Below are positions 5,758-11,612 of a stretch of 12,500 nucleotides of DNA, one piece after another. Each line of letters begins with the position of its first letter. The stretch's first letter is position 1. The DNA comes from Symbiodinium natans (taxonomy: Eukaryota > Sar > Dinophyceae > Suessiales > Symbiodiniaceae): contig CAJNDS010002135.1 in the NCBI GenBank assembly GCA_905221605.1, positions 917,501-930,000 on the forward strand, read 5' to 3'. The notes under the pieces are model-generated. The model did no database searches. It was not told where the DNA came from and worked only from the letters and a program-made list of their open reading frames with translations. A program made the position numbers and the translations under genes.

Positions 5758-5875
5758 ATGTTACCTAACAGCAACGGTTAATTAGCAACTCACTTTCTGC
5801 CCAAGGCAGGGGCGTCTACCGAAGGGATCCTACCCTTGCTTTTTGGAGGTTTGTCGAAACATGTAGGGGCCGTAG

Positions 5876-5938
5876 CCCTAAGCCCTAAACCCTCTAACCC
5901 TCTAACCCTTTAACCCTCTAACCCTCTAACCCTCTAAC
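5876..5938 (-). repeat. Array of 8-base variant CCCTCTAA
   Basis: After two CCCTAAA-like units, six to seven copies of CCCTCTAA follow (one is CCCTTTAA). This is the only block in the window with a homogeneous 8-base unit, a separate local amplification of a variant. Confidence 0.92.
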
Positions 5939-6004
5939 ATGTGGAGCTTGGACGGGAAGTCATTAATATGACCCTTTCTTCCCTTACCTTCTCTATGGTA
6001 GAAG

Positions 6005-6220
6005 CCAAAAAGTTGGAAACTCAATAGCCTCAATCCCTAAGAGTAAAGTATAGGCAATCCCAGCACTAGTTGCCCTTGAAACTGGGATGCCCAGTAGTGC
6101 CCTTATTCCCTTTTTGGGGGGTTTAGGTTCCCTTATAAACACCTTTAAGCCAAAAAAAAAAAGGTACCCTTTTTAATCCTACATTACTGCGCAACCTAGG
6201 AAAAGGTTTCCAACTTTTGG
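6005..6220. mobile_element. MITE-like element with CCAAAAGTTGGAAAC ends
   Basis: CCAAAAAGTTGGAAAC (6005-6020) matches the reverse complement of 6205-6220 apart from one base of indel and one end base. The inner part holds a smaller inverted pair, GCACTAGTT (6062-6070) with AGTAGTGC (about 6093-6100), and an A11 run near 6153. It is 216 bp with no coding capacity and no evident target-site duplication. The arms differ from family A, so this is a second family or a simple fold-back. Confidence 0.6.
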
Positions 6221-6297
6221 GGGTTTAATTACTGCAACGGTTCCCGAAGTGTGGGCCGCTTGGGTAGGGTAGGGTATATGAGGGGTACATACAGGGT

Positions 6298-6468
6298 AAA
6301 CCCTCAGCCCTAAACCCTAAACCCTAAACCCTGAGCCTAGACCCTAAACCCGAAACCCTAAACCCTAAACCCGAAACCCTAAACCCTAAACCCTAAACCC
6401 TAAAGCCTAAACCCTAAACCCTAAACCCTAAACCCTAAACCCTAAACCCTAAACCCTAAACCCTACCT
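6298..6468 (-). repeat. Longest CCCTAAA array, about 24 units
   Basis: Mostly perfect, with CCCGAAA, CCTAGAC and GCCTAAA variants in the left third and a pure right two-thirds. It opens a 99-bp spacer closed by a TTTAGGG array at 6568. Confidence 0.97.
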
Positions 6469-6469
6469 A

Positions 6470-6532
6470 ATGACCAAGGTCTTCCTGCAGAACGCCATGC
6501 TCACCAGCGAGGGCGCCGCCAGCGCTCAGTGA
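6470..6532 (+). CDS. Short ATG-led, GC3-rich ORF at an array edge
   Basis: ATG lies two to three bases after the array. The 20-residue peptide starts MTKVFLQNAMLTSEG and ends at TGA 6530-6532. Nineteen of 20 codons end in G or C, in strong contrast to the flanking repeats. However, the other forward frames and part of the minus strand are also open here, so the true frame is uncertain. CTTCCTGCAG at 6481-6490 is a good 3' splice-site match and GGGAG|GTTTAGG at 6567/6568 a donor-like end. The alternative is a 77-nt internal exon, 6491-6567, open in two frames. Confidence 0.25.
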   Translation: MTKVFLQNAMLTSEGAASAQ

Positions 6533-6567
6533 AGTTAGCTCTGCGTGCCCATGTTCAGTTCCGGGAG

Positions 6568-6631
6568 GTTTAGGGTTTAGGGTTTAGGGTTTAGGGTTTA
6601 GGGTTTAGGTTTTTAGGGTTTAGGGTTTAGC
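6568..6631 (+). repeat. Telomeric-type array, TTTAGGG orientation
   Basis: About nine units with one TTTAGG + TTTTTAGGG irregularity near 6605. It is followed by about 120 bases of mixed sequence with stray units and no gene. Confidence 0.95.
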
Positions 6632-6755
6632 GTATTAAGTTCAGGGTTGAGGGCTTACGGTCTGGGGCCTGAGGTTTAGGTATTTCGGAAGACGGGGTAA
6701 CGTTGTCATCTGGTGATGGACCCCTACCCGGCCCTAAACCCTACATCGAAAACGT

Positions 6756-6779
6756 GGGGGGGGGGGGGGGGGGGGGGGG
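6756..6779 (+). repeat. 24-base poly-G run
   Basis: Twenty-four consecutive G residues, the longest homopolymer in the window, directly before CATGCC. It may form a G-quadruplex. Runs of this length are prone to assembly and sequencing error, so the exact count is doubtful. Confidence 0.95.
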
Positions 6780-6780
6780 C

Positions 6781-6944
6781 ATGCCAATTGTTGTAGAGAC
6801 TGAAGCCCTCAACGGCAGACTTGGTGCAAGGTTCTTTCAGGTTTAGGTTTTAGGGTTCGGGGTTTAGGGTTTTGGCTAGGACCCTAAACCCTAAACCCTA
6901 AACTTTTTTAGGGTTCACTAGTTCCTCAAGACCTCACGGAGTGA
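6781..6944 (+). CDS. Possible two-exon small gene around a telomeric intron
   Basis: A 20-codon frame starts with ATG at 6781 and ends CAG at 6840. It encodes a mixed hydrophobic and polar peptide (MPIVVETEALNGRL then GARFFQ), followed by GTTTAGG. If 6841-6911 is removed, the frame continues GSLVPQDLTE to TGA 6942-6944. Without splicing it stops after one further codon. The product would be 30 residues and is unrecognised. The AG|GT and TTTTTTAG|G boundaries and the phase match are what suggest a gene; the short length leaves coincidence quite possible. Confidence 0.22.
6841..6911 (+). other. 71-bp intron-like segment made of a telomeric fold-back
   Basis: It begins GTTTAGG and ends CTTTTTTAG, giving CAG|GT and TAG|G junctions with a short pyrimidine tract before the acceptor. 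The interior is GGGTTTAGGGTTTTGG, then CTAGG, then ACCCTAAACCC with further CCCTAAA units. The two halves are complementary and can fold into a stem of about 11 bp. It is the only place where oppositely oriented arrays meet almost directly in the TTTAGGG-to-CCCTAAA sense, the geometry of an end-to-end telomere fusion. Confidence 0.4.
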
Positions 6945-7033
6945 TTGGGGAGCGAGATCGGTATGAGGCCATGGAGGGCCAGAGCTCCAACCTACGCTGC
7001 AGAACTTTCGAATCTGGCCTGTTTAGGGTTTAG
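6902..7033 (+). other. Coding-like open block, 43 codons
   Basis: An alternative frame through the spacer at 6905-7019, open from TAA (6899-6901) to TAG (7031-7033). The peptide contains GVIGERDRYEAMEGQSSNL and an internal ATG. It conflicts with the frame used in the two-exon model above, and I cannot choose between them. Confidence 0.25.
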
Positions 7034-7077
7034 GGTTTAGAGTTTAGGGTTTAGGGTTTAGGGTTTAGGGTTTAGGG
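7020..7077 (+). repeat. Telomeric-type array, TTTAGGG orientation
   Basis: Eight units, one with TTTAGAG. Confidence 0.96.
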
Positions 7078-7200
7078 CAGCATCTGGAGTCTGGAGGGAC
7101 GCGGGTCCCACCCCAACACGGGCACGCCTAGTTTGCTTTTGCGCAGAACCTTGTCCGCAACGGGATGAGGAAGCTTCTCACCATAATGGTCCCAGTTTGG
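7075..7200 (-). other. Coding-like open block on the minus strand, 42 codons
   Basis: Open between the TAG complementary to 7201-7203 and the TAA complementary to 7072-7074, filling the 123-bp spacer exactly. The minus-strand peptide includes NWDHYGEKLPHPVADKVLRK and then GVPVLGWDPRPSRL, with a balanced composition. It has no ATG near the start. It is one of the more protein-like blocks and is on the opposite strand from its neighbours. Confidence 0.3.
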
Positions 7201-7384
7201 CTAGGGTTTAGGGTTTGGGGTTTAGGGTTTAGGGTTTAGGGTTTCGGGTTTAGGGTTTAGGTTTCGGGTTTAGGGTTGAGGGTTTAGGGTTTAGGGTTCA
7301 GGGTTCAGGGTTTAGGGTTGAGGGTTTAGGGTTTAGGGGGTAGGGGTTAGGGTTTAGGGTTTAGGGTTTAGGGTTTCGGGTTTG
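7201..7384 (+). repeat. Long, variant-rich TTTAGGG array, about 26 units
   Basis: Units include TTTAGGG, TTTCGGG, TTGAGGG, TTCAGGG and TTTGGGG, and GTAGGGG/TTAGGG at 7338-7350. The greater divergence compared with 4932-5011 or 5695-5757 suggests an older array. Confidence 0.96.
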
Positions 7385-7784
7385 CACATAGAAGCTGCCG
7401 CATGAAAATGGAGACCCCACATCAAGGGATCATTTTAAAGAGAGCGACCCGTGAATTTTGCACAGTTTAGAGTAAACTCCAGAAGATTGAAGCATGGCTC
7501 AAGGATGGTTAGAGCTGGGATTCCCTTGGATCACTGCCCCCCTTGTATTAAACGTACCCCTAATTATGAAAACACTTTCCGGAACATCCTGCCGAAACCG
7601 ACCCCGCCTTTTAAACCCTATTCCGAACTAGGGGGTGGGTTGAGGGCTCGCAAAAAAGCCTCTGTCTGAGCCTTGCTGTGCTGCCTGAGTGGAGCTCTCT
7701 CTCTACTACACTCTCAGGGTTTAAGTCATTGCTGAAACCTTCCAAGCCCTGAAGCCTAGACCCTAAACCCTTTGGACCCCAAAC
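7385..7784. other. Unique sequence, no gene recognised
   Basis: This begins the telomere-free block that continues to 9522. A 72-codon frame at 7451-7669 opens at a GTG-type codon and is not distinctive. A CT-rich stretch lies at 7693-7705, and two or three diverged telomeric units at 7748-7772. Confidence 0.5.
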
Positions 7785-8023
7785 ATGACATTTGGATCAC
7801 AACATACCCCTAACATTAAGAGCACATTTCGAGTTTCTGTTGGGGGAGCCGTTCAATAATGGGGGGGATGCGACTACTGTGAACTGTGGAAGTCTAAACC
7901 GGGCATTGTGCTTCAAGCAAATCATTAGGAGAGAAAAAGCATGGAAGTCGCTACCGACCGGCGTCACTTGTGCCGTGTTTGCGCAGTGCCCTACATTGCA
8001 AATCCGTTTCCCCCCACATCATG
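7785..8023 (+). pseudogene. ATG-led frame with two in-frame stops
   Basis: One frame starts at ATG 7785 (MTFGSQHTPNIKSTFRVSVG), is broken by TAA 7857-7859 and TAG 7926-7928, and ends at TGA. The three pieces are each normal in composition. The second has a CDYC pair and the third reads RHLCRVCAVPYIANPF, again with a Cys-x-x-Cys pair. It could be a pseudogene, a gene in an organism that reads TAA/TAG as sense, or coincidence. Overlapping frames with GTG/TTG-type starts (7792-8070 and 7970-8359) compete with it. Confidence 0.15.
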
Positions 8024-8420
8024 AGAAACGCGAGAGAATTCGCTGGATCGAACAAAGCCTCAACGTATAGCACAGGCGATTCAGCCATCATGACAAACGC
8101 GGGAGAACGCGCTGGGTCAAGCAGAATCTTCAATCATAGCACAAGGTACCCAGCTAGCCTGACAATCGCGGAAGAACGCGTGGGGCCGGGCAGAATGCTA
8201 TACCATGCACAAGCGACTCAGTTATTATATTATGTTATCATAACTACGCAGGAGAACACTCCTGATCGAGCAGAGTTCCAATGTATAGACGGGCGACTCA
8301 GCAATCATGGTGACCACGGGAGAACGCTCTGGGCCAGCTGGGCCCCTCAGAATCTTTAGTCATAGCACCAAGGAAATAGCCATCCTGACAAATGCAGGAG
8401 GACGTGCTGGGAGAACCTGT
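8017..8420 (+). repeat. Degenerate tandem repeat, 69-bp basic period
   Basis: Six copies start at 8017, 8086, 8155, about 8235, 8303 and 8381. The first two steps are exactly 69 bp; later ones are 80, 68 and 78 because of insertions. The shared core is CATCATGACAAACGCGGGAGAACGC, shortened here to CATCATGACAAACGCG plus GGAGAACGC, then AGCAGAATCTTCAATCATAGCAC in diverged form. Since 69 is 23 codons, the frame 7970-8359 contains a 23-residue repeat over the first three copies, then loses phase. Confidence 0.85.
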
Positions 8421-8432
8421 TGGTTTGCGGCG

Positions 8433-8487
8433 CTTACGCGCAGCTTACGCGCAGCTTACGCGCGCCTTACGCGCACCTTACGTTAAA
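8433..8487 (+). repeat. 11-bp tandem repeat CTTACGCGCAG, five copies
   Basis: Copies at 8433, 8444, 8455, 8466 and 8477. The first two are identical and later ones vary in the last bases. It lies just after the 69-bp repeat. The 77-residue frame at 8420-8653 covers it but shows no family features. Confidence 0.92.
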
Positions 8488-8705
8488 ACGACCCTGCCCA
8501 GCTCTGATCGTTCAGGCATCGTTGAGAGGTGTCGTTGATGCCACGGTTTCCTTCACTTGCAGACGCTTGCATCCTGTTCGGTTTGCACCTTGTTGTCGTT
8601 TTTCGCCTGCGTCCGAACAGGGCTGCTTCTCCGGGCCGTCAGGCTTGACTTGACTCGGCCGGTATCGAGGAACAGGTATCGGTCAACCTGCCCCCGAAAA
8701 CCTCA

Positions 8706-8965
8706 GTACGTGCGTCTCGTTATGTTTTCAACCACCCCGGGGCTTCGAAGATGAACGCTCGGTGCGTGCATCTCGGTGCGCTCGGTTATAGCCAGGGGCT
8801 TGGAACATGAATGCCCTGTACGTGCATCTCGGTGCCTTCGGTCAGCCTGGGGCTTCGATGATGAATGTTCGGTACATGCATTTCGGTGTGCTCGGCCAGG
8901 CAAGATGAACGTTCGGTGCGTGCATTTCGGTGTGCTCTGTTAGCCAGGGGCTTCGCAGATTTGAT
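8706..8965 (+). repeat. Degenerate tandem repeat, 56-bp period, five copies
   Basis: Copies start at 8706, 8762, 8818, 8872 and 8916, with steps of 56, 56, 54 and 44. The core is GTACGTGCATCTCGGTG, then GCTCGG, CAGGGGCTTCGA and GATGAATGTTCG. The period is not a multiple of three, and the minus-strand frames over it (8703-8903 and 8842-9054) shift from copy to copy, so this is a minisatellite and not a protein repeat. Confidence 0.88.
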
Positions 8966-8973
8966 TGGCCCAT

Positions 8974-9176
8974 GCGTTCATTGGGGAATCCAACATACAT
9001 ACTGGATTTCAGTTGGTTTGCCAGGGCCTGGTTGACCCAAGCGTTCCTTCGCAAAACTGAATTTTACCCATGCTTTGGTGCTGTCCAACAAGGCATTCCG
9101 CCCACAGCGTTCACTGGGGAATTCTGATTTGGCAGTGCTTTATTCGCCTTCGCGTGAACCGGTGCGTTCATTGGGG
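8974..9176 (+). repeat. Very diverged tandem repeat marked by GCGTTC
   Basis: GCGTTCATTGGGG occurs at 8974-8986 and 9164-9176 and GCGTTCACTGGGG at 9107-9119. A weaker GCGTTCCTTCG lies at 9041. Steps are 67, 66 and 57 bp. Little else is shared, so the repeat is old or the intervening bases are unconstrained. Confidence 0.55.
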
Positions 9177-9413
9177 TTTAGACATGTTTGGAAGGGGTGG
9201 TTTCGACTTCCGTTGTCGCCAGTAGTATACATTCTGGGTATGAGGATAAGGATGTTCCAGCTCTTGGAGTTTACTGCATCTTTGCGTGACTCTTCCCTGC
9301 GCACAGCATCAGGGTGCCATGGCCGACGTGAGCTTGAACTTGTAGTAGTAAGAATGTGCAAGGGGACGTCTCGCACCAGTGTTATCGGTTATAGTTATAG
9401 GCTGAATGCTTGA
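9075..9413 (+). CDS. Hypothetical ORF, 112 codons
   Basis: The longest frame outside the tandem repeats. It opens at a TTG-type codon and ends at TGA. The first ATG is at about 9240, which would leave 58 residues, MRIRMFQLLEFTASLRDSSL onward. The protein is Arg/Ser/Leu-rich, with no membrane segment, motif or family that I recognise. A 78-codon frame lies opposite on the minus strand (9140-9376), so strand choice is uncertain. It starts inside the GCGTTC repeat. Confidence 0.15.
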   Translation: MVLSNKAFRPQRSLGNSDLAVLYSPSREPVRSLGFRHVWKGWFRLPLSPVVYILGMRIRMFQLLEFTASLRDSSLRTASGCHGRRELELVVVRMCKGTSRTSVIGYSYRLNA

Positions 9414-9477
9414 AGGGCTCAAGGTCTTGTTGAAGTGAAACCCTAGACCCTGGAACTTGTTTGGGGTCGCGGCTGCA

Positions 9478-9522
9478 AGGGGGACGGGAGGGGGGGGAGA
9501 GGGTGGGGAAGGGGGGGAGAAA
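9478..9522 (+). repeat. G-rich purine tract
   Basis: G runs of 5 to 8 separated by single A, T or C, ending GGGGGGGAGAAACC at the start of the next telomeric array. It resembles the tracts at 1276-1320 and 2551-2587, which also sit near array edges. Confidence 0.8.
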
Positions 9523-9573
9523 CCGTTTAGGGTTCAGGGTTTAGGGTTTAGGGTTCAGGTTTAGGGTTTAGGG
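9523..9573 (+). repeat. Telomeric-type array, TTTAGGG orientation
   Basis: About seven units with two TTCAGGG and one TTCAGG variants. It marks the end of the telomere-free block. Confidence 0.93.
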
Positions 9574-9655
9574 CCATCTTCAGCGCCGCAACTCCAAGAG
9601 CACTGGCAGATGGCTTCTATTTTAGGGTTCTTGATCGATGGAGGTGGGTTTCAAG
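9573..9655 (+). other. Coding-like open block ending at a donor-like AG|GT
   Basis: The 82-bp spacer is open throughout, reading AIFSAATPRALADGFYFRVL then a Trp/Arg-rich end, up to TCAAG|GTTTAGGG at 9655/9656. TTTAG|GG or CTTCAG|CG upstream could be acceptors. It fits an internal exon between two telomere-type introns, as does the block at 3743-3836. Unrecognised. Confidence 0.27.
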
Positions 9656-9699
9656 GTTTAGGGTTCAGGGTTTAGGGTTTAGGGTTTAGGGTTTAGGGG
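9656..9699 (+). repeat. Telomeric-type array, TTTAGGG orientation
   Basis: Six units, one TTCAGGG. Confidence 0.95.
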
Positions 9700-9702
9700 T
9701 AT

Positions 9703-9964
9703 GTAACCCGAGATTGCCCCCGTACTATCCAGGTACCTACCCCCATGAACCCCGCTCCCCTTAAGCTAGGTTACGGACCCTATCTTGGTAGCCCAGTGGT
9801 ACTCTTCTCACTTTTTTTGGGGGTAACCCCGCAAAAGGATACCCTTATCAGAATAAGGTTACGGACCCTGGAACCCCAAAACTAAGGAATATACCCTAAT
9901 TCATGAAAAGGATCCTTAGTACAAACTAGGGAACATTCCTTCTTTTAAGGGGTTTGGCAAGATC
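9703..9964. repeat. Complex repeat with GTAACC/GGTTAC inverted pairs
   Basis: AGGTTACGGACCCT occurs exactly twice, at 9768-9781 and 9856-9869. Each is preceded by an inverted GTAACC (9703-9708 pairs with 9769-9774; 9823-9828 pairs with 9857-9862). ACTAAGGA (9881-9888) and TCCTTAGT (9913-9920) form a third stem. It looks like two fused, diverged hairpin elements or a degraded larger element. The ends are not defined. A 20-codon ATG frame follows at 9965-10027 (MAITHCCDARGRVLHSFGTR). Confidence 0.55.
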
Positions 9965-10045
9965 ATGGCTATAACCCACTGCTGCGACGCGAGAGGGAGG
10001 GTCTTGCACAGCTTCGGGACCAGATGACCCCTAGCAAGGCTCTCG

Positions 10046-10216
10046 GGTTTAGGGTAAGTTCAGGGCTTTGGGGATTAGGGTTTAGGGTGTGGGGTTATGC
10101 CTGAGGGTCGATTTGGTCCTCAAGACGTGAGTTTCCCTTCCGAGGTTGCGCGGCCGGGGCACCCTAAACCCTCCCTAAACCCTCCCTACACCCTAAACCC
10201 TAAACCCTAAACCCCA
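10046..10216. repeat. Degenerate TTTAGGG tract, spacer, then CCCTAAA array
   Basis: Diverged TTTAGGG-type units occupy 10046-10092. A 68-bp unique spacer follows, then CCCTAAA units at 10161-10216 beginning with CCCTAAACCCTC variants. Confidence 0.88.
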
Positions 10217-10226
10217 AACTCTGTAG

Positions 10227-10303
10227 GCCACCTCTACACCGCGTCAGCCCCTCTGAGCCCTACAAGCCCTCTAAGACCTGCAAAGCCTCTGAACGCCATA
10301 AAG
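10227..10303 (+). other. Exon-like open block, 77 nt
   Basis: Bounded on the left by ACTCTGTAG|GC (AG at 10225-10226) and on the right by ATAAAG|GTTTAGGG (GT at 10304). One frame is open throughout, HLYTASAPLSPTSPL then RPAKPLNAIK, ending in phase 0 at the donor-like junction. Pro/Ser content is high. The 77-nt length equals that of the alternative exon at 6491-6567, probably by chance. Confidence 0.28.
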
Positions 10304-10442
10304 GTTTAGGGTTTAGGGTTTCGGGTTTGGAGTTTGGGGTTTAGGGTTTAGGGAGGGTTTACGGCCCTACAAACCCACAAGCGAACCCTCTTAGACCCCT
10401 GAAAGCACCCTAGAAAGCCCACAGCAAGCCTCAAAACGCCAA
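10304..10442 (+). repeat. TTTAGGG array and spacer with stray units
   Basis: Seven to eight units with TTTCGGG, TTTGGAG and TTTGGGG variants at 10304-10357. The 85-bp spacer that follows is A/C-rich, with no convincing frame. Confidence 0.9.
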
Positions 10443-10541
10443 GCCCTAAACCCTGAAACCCAAAACCCAAAACCCGAAAACCCTAAACCTTAAACCCTAA
10501 ACCCTAAACCCTGAACCCTGAACCCTAAACCCTAAACCCTG
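10443..10541 (-). repeat. Telomeric-type array, CCCTAAA orientation
   Basis: About 13 units with CCCAAAA, CCCGAAAA and CCCTGAA variants. Three CCCTGAA units (about 10511-10525 and the first units) match the TTCAGGG variant seen elsewhere in the other orientation. Confidence 0.95.
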
Positions 10542-10557
10542 CCCTCGAACGTCTGAC

Positions 10558-10653
10558 ATGCAAGCCAAAGGCTTGCGTGCAGCCTCTGCAAAGGTGCGCG
10601 CCGCGTGTGAATTGACAGCTCTAAGCGTGGCCGTGACTCACCCTAAGTCCTAG
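10558..10653 (+). CDS. Small ATG-led ORF, 31 codons, hypothetical
   Basis: Starts at ATG 10558 and stops at TAG 10651-10653, filling the spacer between two CCCTAAA arrays. The peptide is Ala/Lys/Arg-rich and helix-like (MQAKGLRAASAKVRAACEL), rather like the start of an organelle-targeted protein, then TALSVAVTHPKS. There are no homologues that I recognise. The 10591-10615 region is GC-rich with CpG runs. Too short to rely on. Confidence 0.2.
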   Translation: MQAKGLRAASAKVRAACELTALSVAVTHPKS

Positions 10654-10660
10654 CCCTACG

Positions 10661-10722
10661 CCCTAAACCCTATACCCTAAACCCTAAACCCTAAACCCTA
10701 AACCCTGAACCCTAAACCCCAA
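10661..10722 (-). repeat. Telomeric-type array, CCCTAAA orientation
   Basis: About nine units with CCCTATA and CCCTGAA variants. Confidence 0.95.
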
Positions 10723-10744
10723 TGTAGGCGTTATTTGTGTACTT

Positions 10745-10760
10745 GGAGCCCTTGGGCTCC
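10745..10760. other. Perfect short hairpin GGAGCCC-tt-GGGCTCC
   Basis: A seven-base-pair GC-rich stem with a two-base gap, directly after an array. No T run follows and this is not a bacterial genome, so I do not call it a terminator. The surrounding 10723-11017 shows only a short degenerate tract (10818-10850), then A/T-rich unique sequence (10860-10990) with no gene seen. Confidence 0.7.
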
Positions 10761-11017
10761 CCTAGCCAACACTTGAAGCTCCTTTTAGTGGTCTAAAGGG
10801 CTTCTGAAGGCTTATGAGGGTTTAGGGTTGAGGGTGTTGGGTTCAGAGGGTCTTTTTTGGTACATACTGGCCAGCAAATTATTCAGTTTCGCGAAGCGAT
10901 TCAACGATTATCTCAAATAAATTGCTACAAGGCTAGAATACAATCTTAAAAACCGCGAGCTGCATTAAATTCGGACTAGAGAATCTGAACTTAAAGCTGC
11001 CAAAATGGGTTTGGGGG

Positions 11018-11048
11018 TCTTAGGGTTTAGGGTTCAGGGTTTAGGGCG
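11018..11048 (+). repeat. Short TTTAGGG tract
   Basis: About four units including one TTCAGGG. It is covered by an 84-codon frame (11005-11259, first codon ATG is absent; the frame opens at an ATG-like position within AAAATGGG), whose ends are telomere-derived. Confidence 0.9.
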
Positions 11049-11530
11049 TATGTATGTATACGTAATAACAACAAGCAACGCAGTGCGCATTCTGCCCGCA
11101 GGGAATTCTATGTTGTTTGGCTGGCTCTTAGGAGGGTTTGCTCTATCTTGGGGGCCCCTTGGAGGGACTTGTGCATACGGTTCTGTATTTCCTCATAAAA
11201 GAAGGTTGAGATTAAGGCTTGAGGGTCAAAGTTTAGCGTACGGTTTAGGGGCAGGGTAGAAAAGCGCACTTATGTGGCCTATCGTCCGGCACGCAGAGTT
11301 CGTTATGGCCGCCAACTGACAGGTGCGAGGATTGCATCCGAGATCTGTAGAAGATCTCTACAACGGGGTCCCCTGATTCAGTAGCTCTCATCATAAACAA
11401 TTCTTCGCGCAAGGGGCCAGCAAAAGGGGACCCTGAATGAGAACAACTCCCACTGCCTTGGGGACCAACATGAACCCAAAAAATTGGCGTCACGTACCCT
11501 ATCCTATAGAAATCCATGAGGGTATGTAAA
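11049..11530. other. Unique stretch with two opposed open frames
   Basis: The + frame 11005-11259 has ordinary composition in its middle (SNAVRILPAGNSMLFGWLLG, a hydrophobic run, then WGPLGGTCAYGSV) but Gly/Leu-Arg repeats at both ends that come from telomeric units. The - frame 11245-11517 starts at ATG 11517 (MDFYRIGYVTPIFWVHVGPQ), is 90 codons and has a mixed composition. Neither is recognised. They overlap by only 15 bases and face each other. AGATCTGTAGAAGATCT at 11341-11357 is a near-perfect palindrome. One or both could be pseudogene fragments. Confidence 0.25.
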
Positions 11531-11532
11531 CC

Positions 11533-11610
11533 TACACCCTAAACCCTAAACCCTAAACCCTAAACCCTAAACCCTAAACCCTAAACCCTAAACCCTAAAC
11601 CCTAAACCCT
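11533..11610 (-). repeat. Nearly perfect CCCTAAA array, about 11 units
   Basis: Only the edges diverge (CCTACACCC on the left, CCCTACATGG on the right). Confidence 0.97.
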
Positions 11611-11612
11611 AC

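Noticed and set aside
5866-5876. Dinoflagellate spliced-leader start (CCGTAGCC)
   Set aside because: Only eight bases match before the sequence turns into CCCTAAG telomeric units. The diagnostic TTTTGGCTCAAG part is missing.
8017-8420. CRISPR array
   Set aside because: The repeat is a degenerate 69-bp tandem without unique spacers, and the sequence is eukaryotic in character.
8703-9054. Minus-strand repeat proteins
   Set aside because: The underlying 56-bp repeat is not a multiple of three, so the peptide does not repeat consistently.
10745-10760. Rho-independent terminator
   Set aside because: The hairpin has no following T run, the genome is eukaryotic, and no gene ends there.
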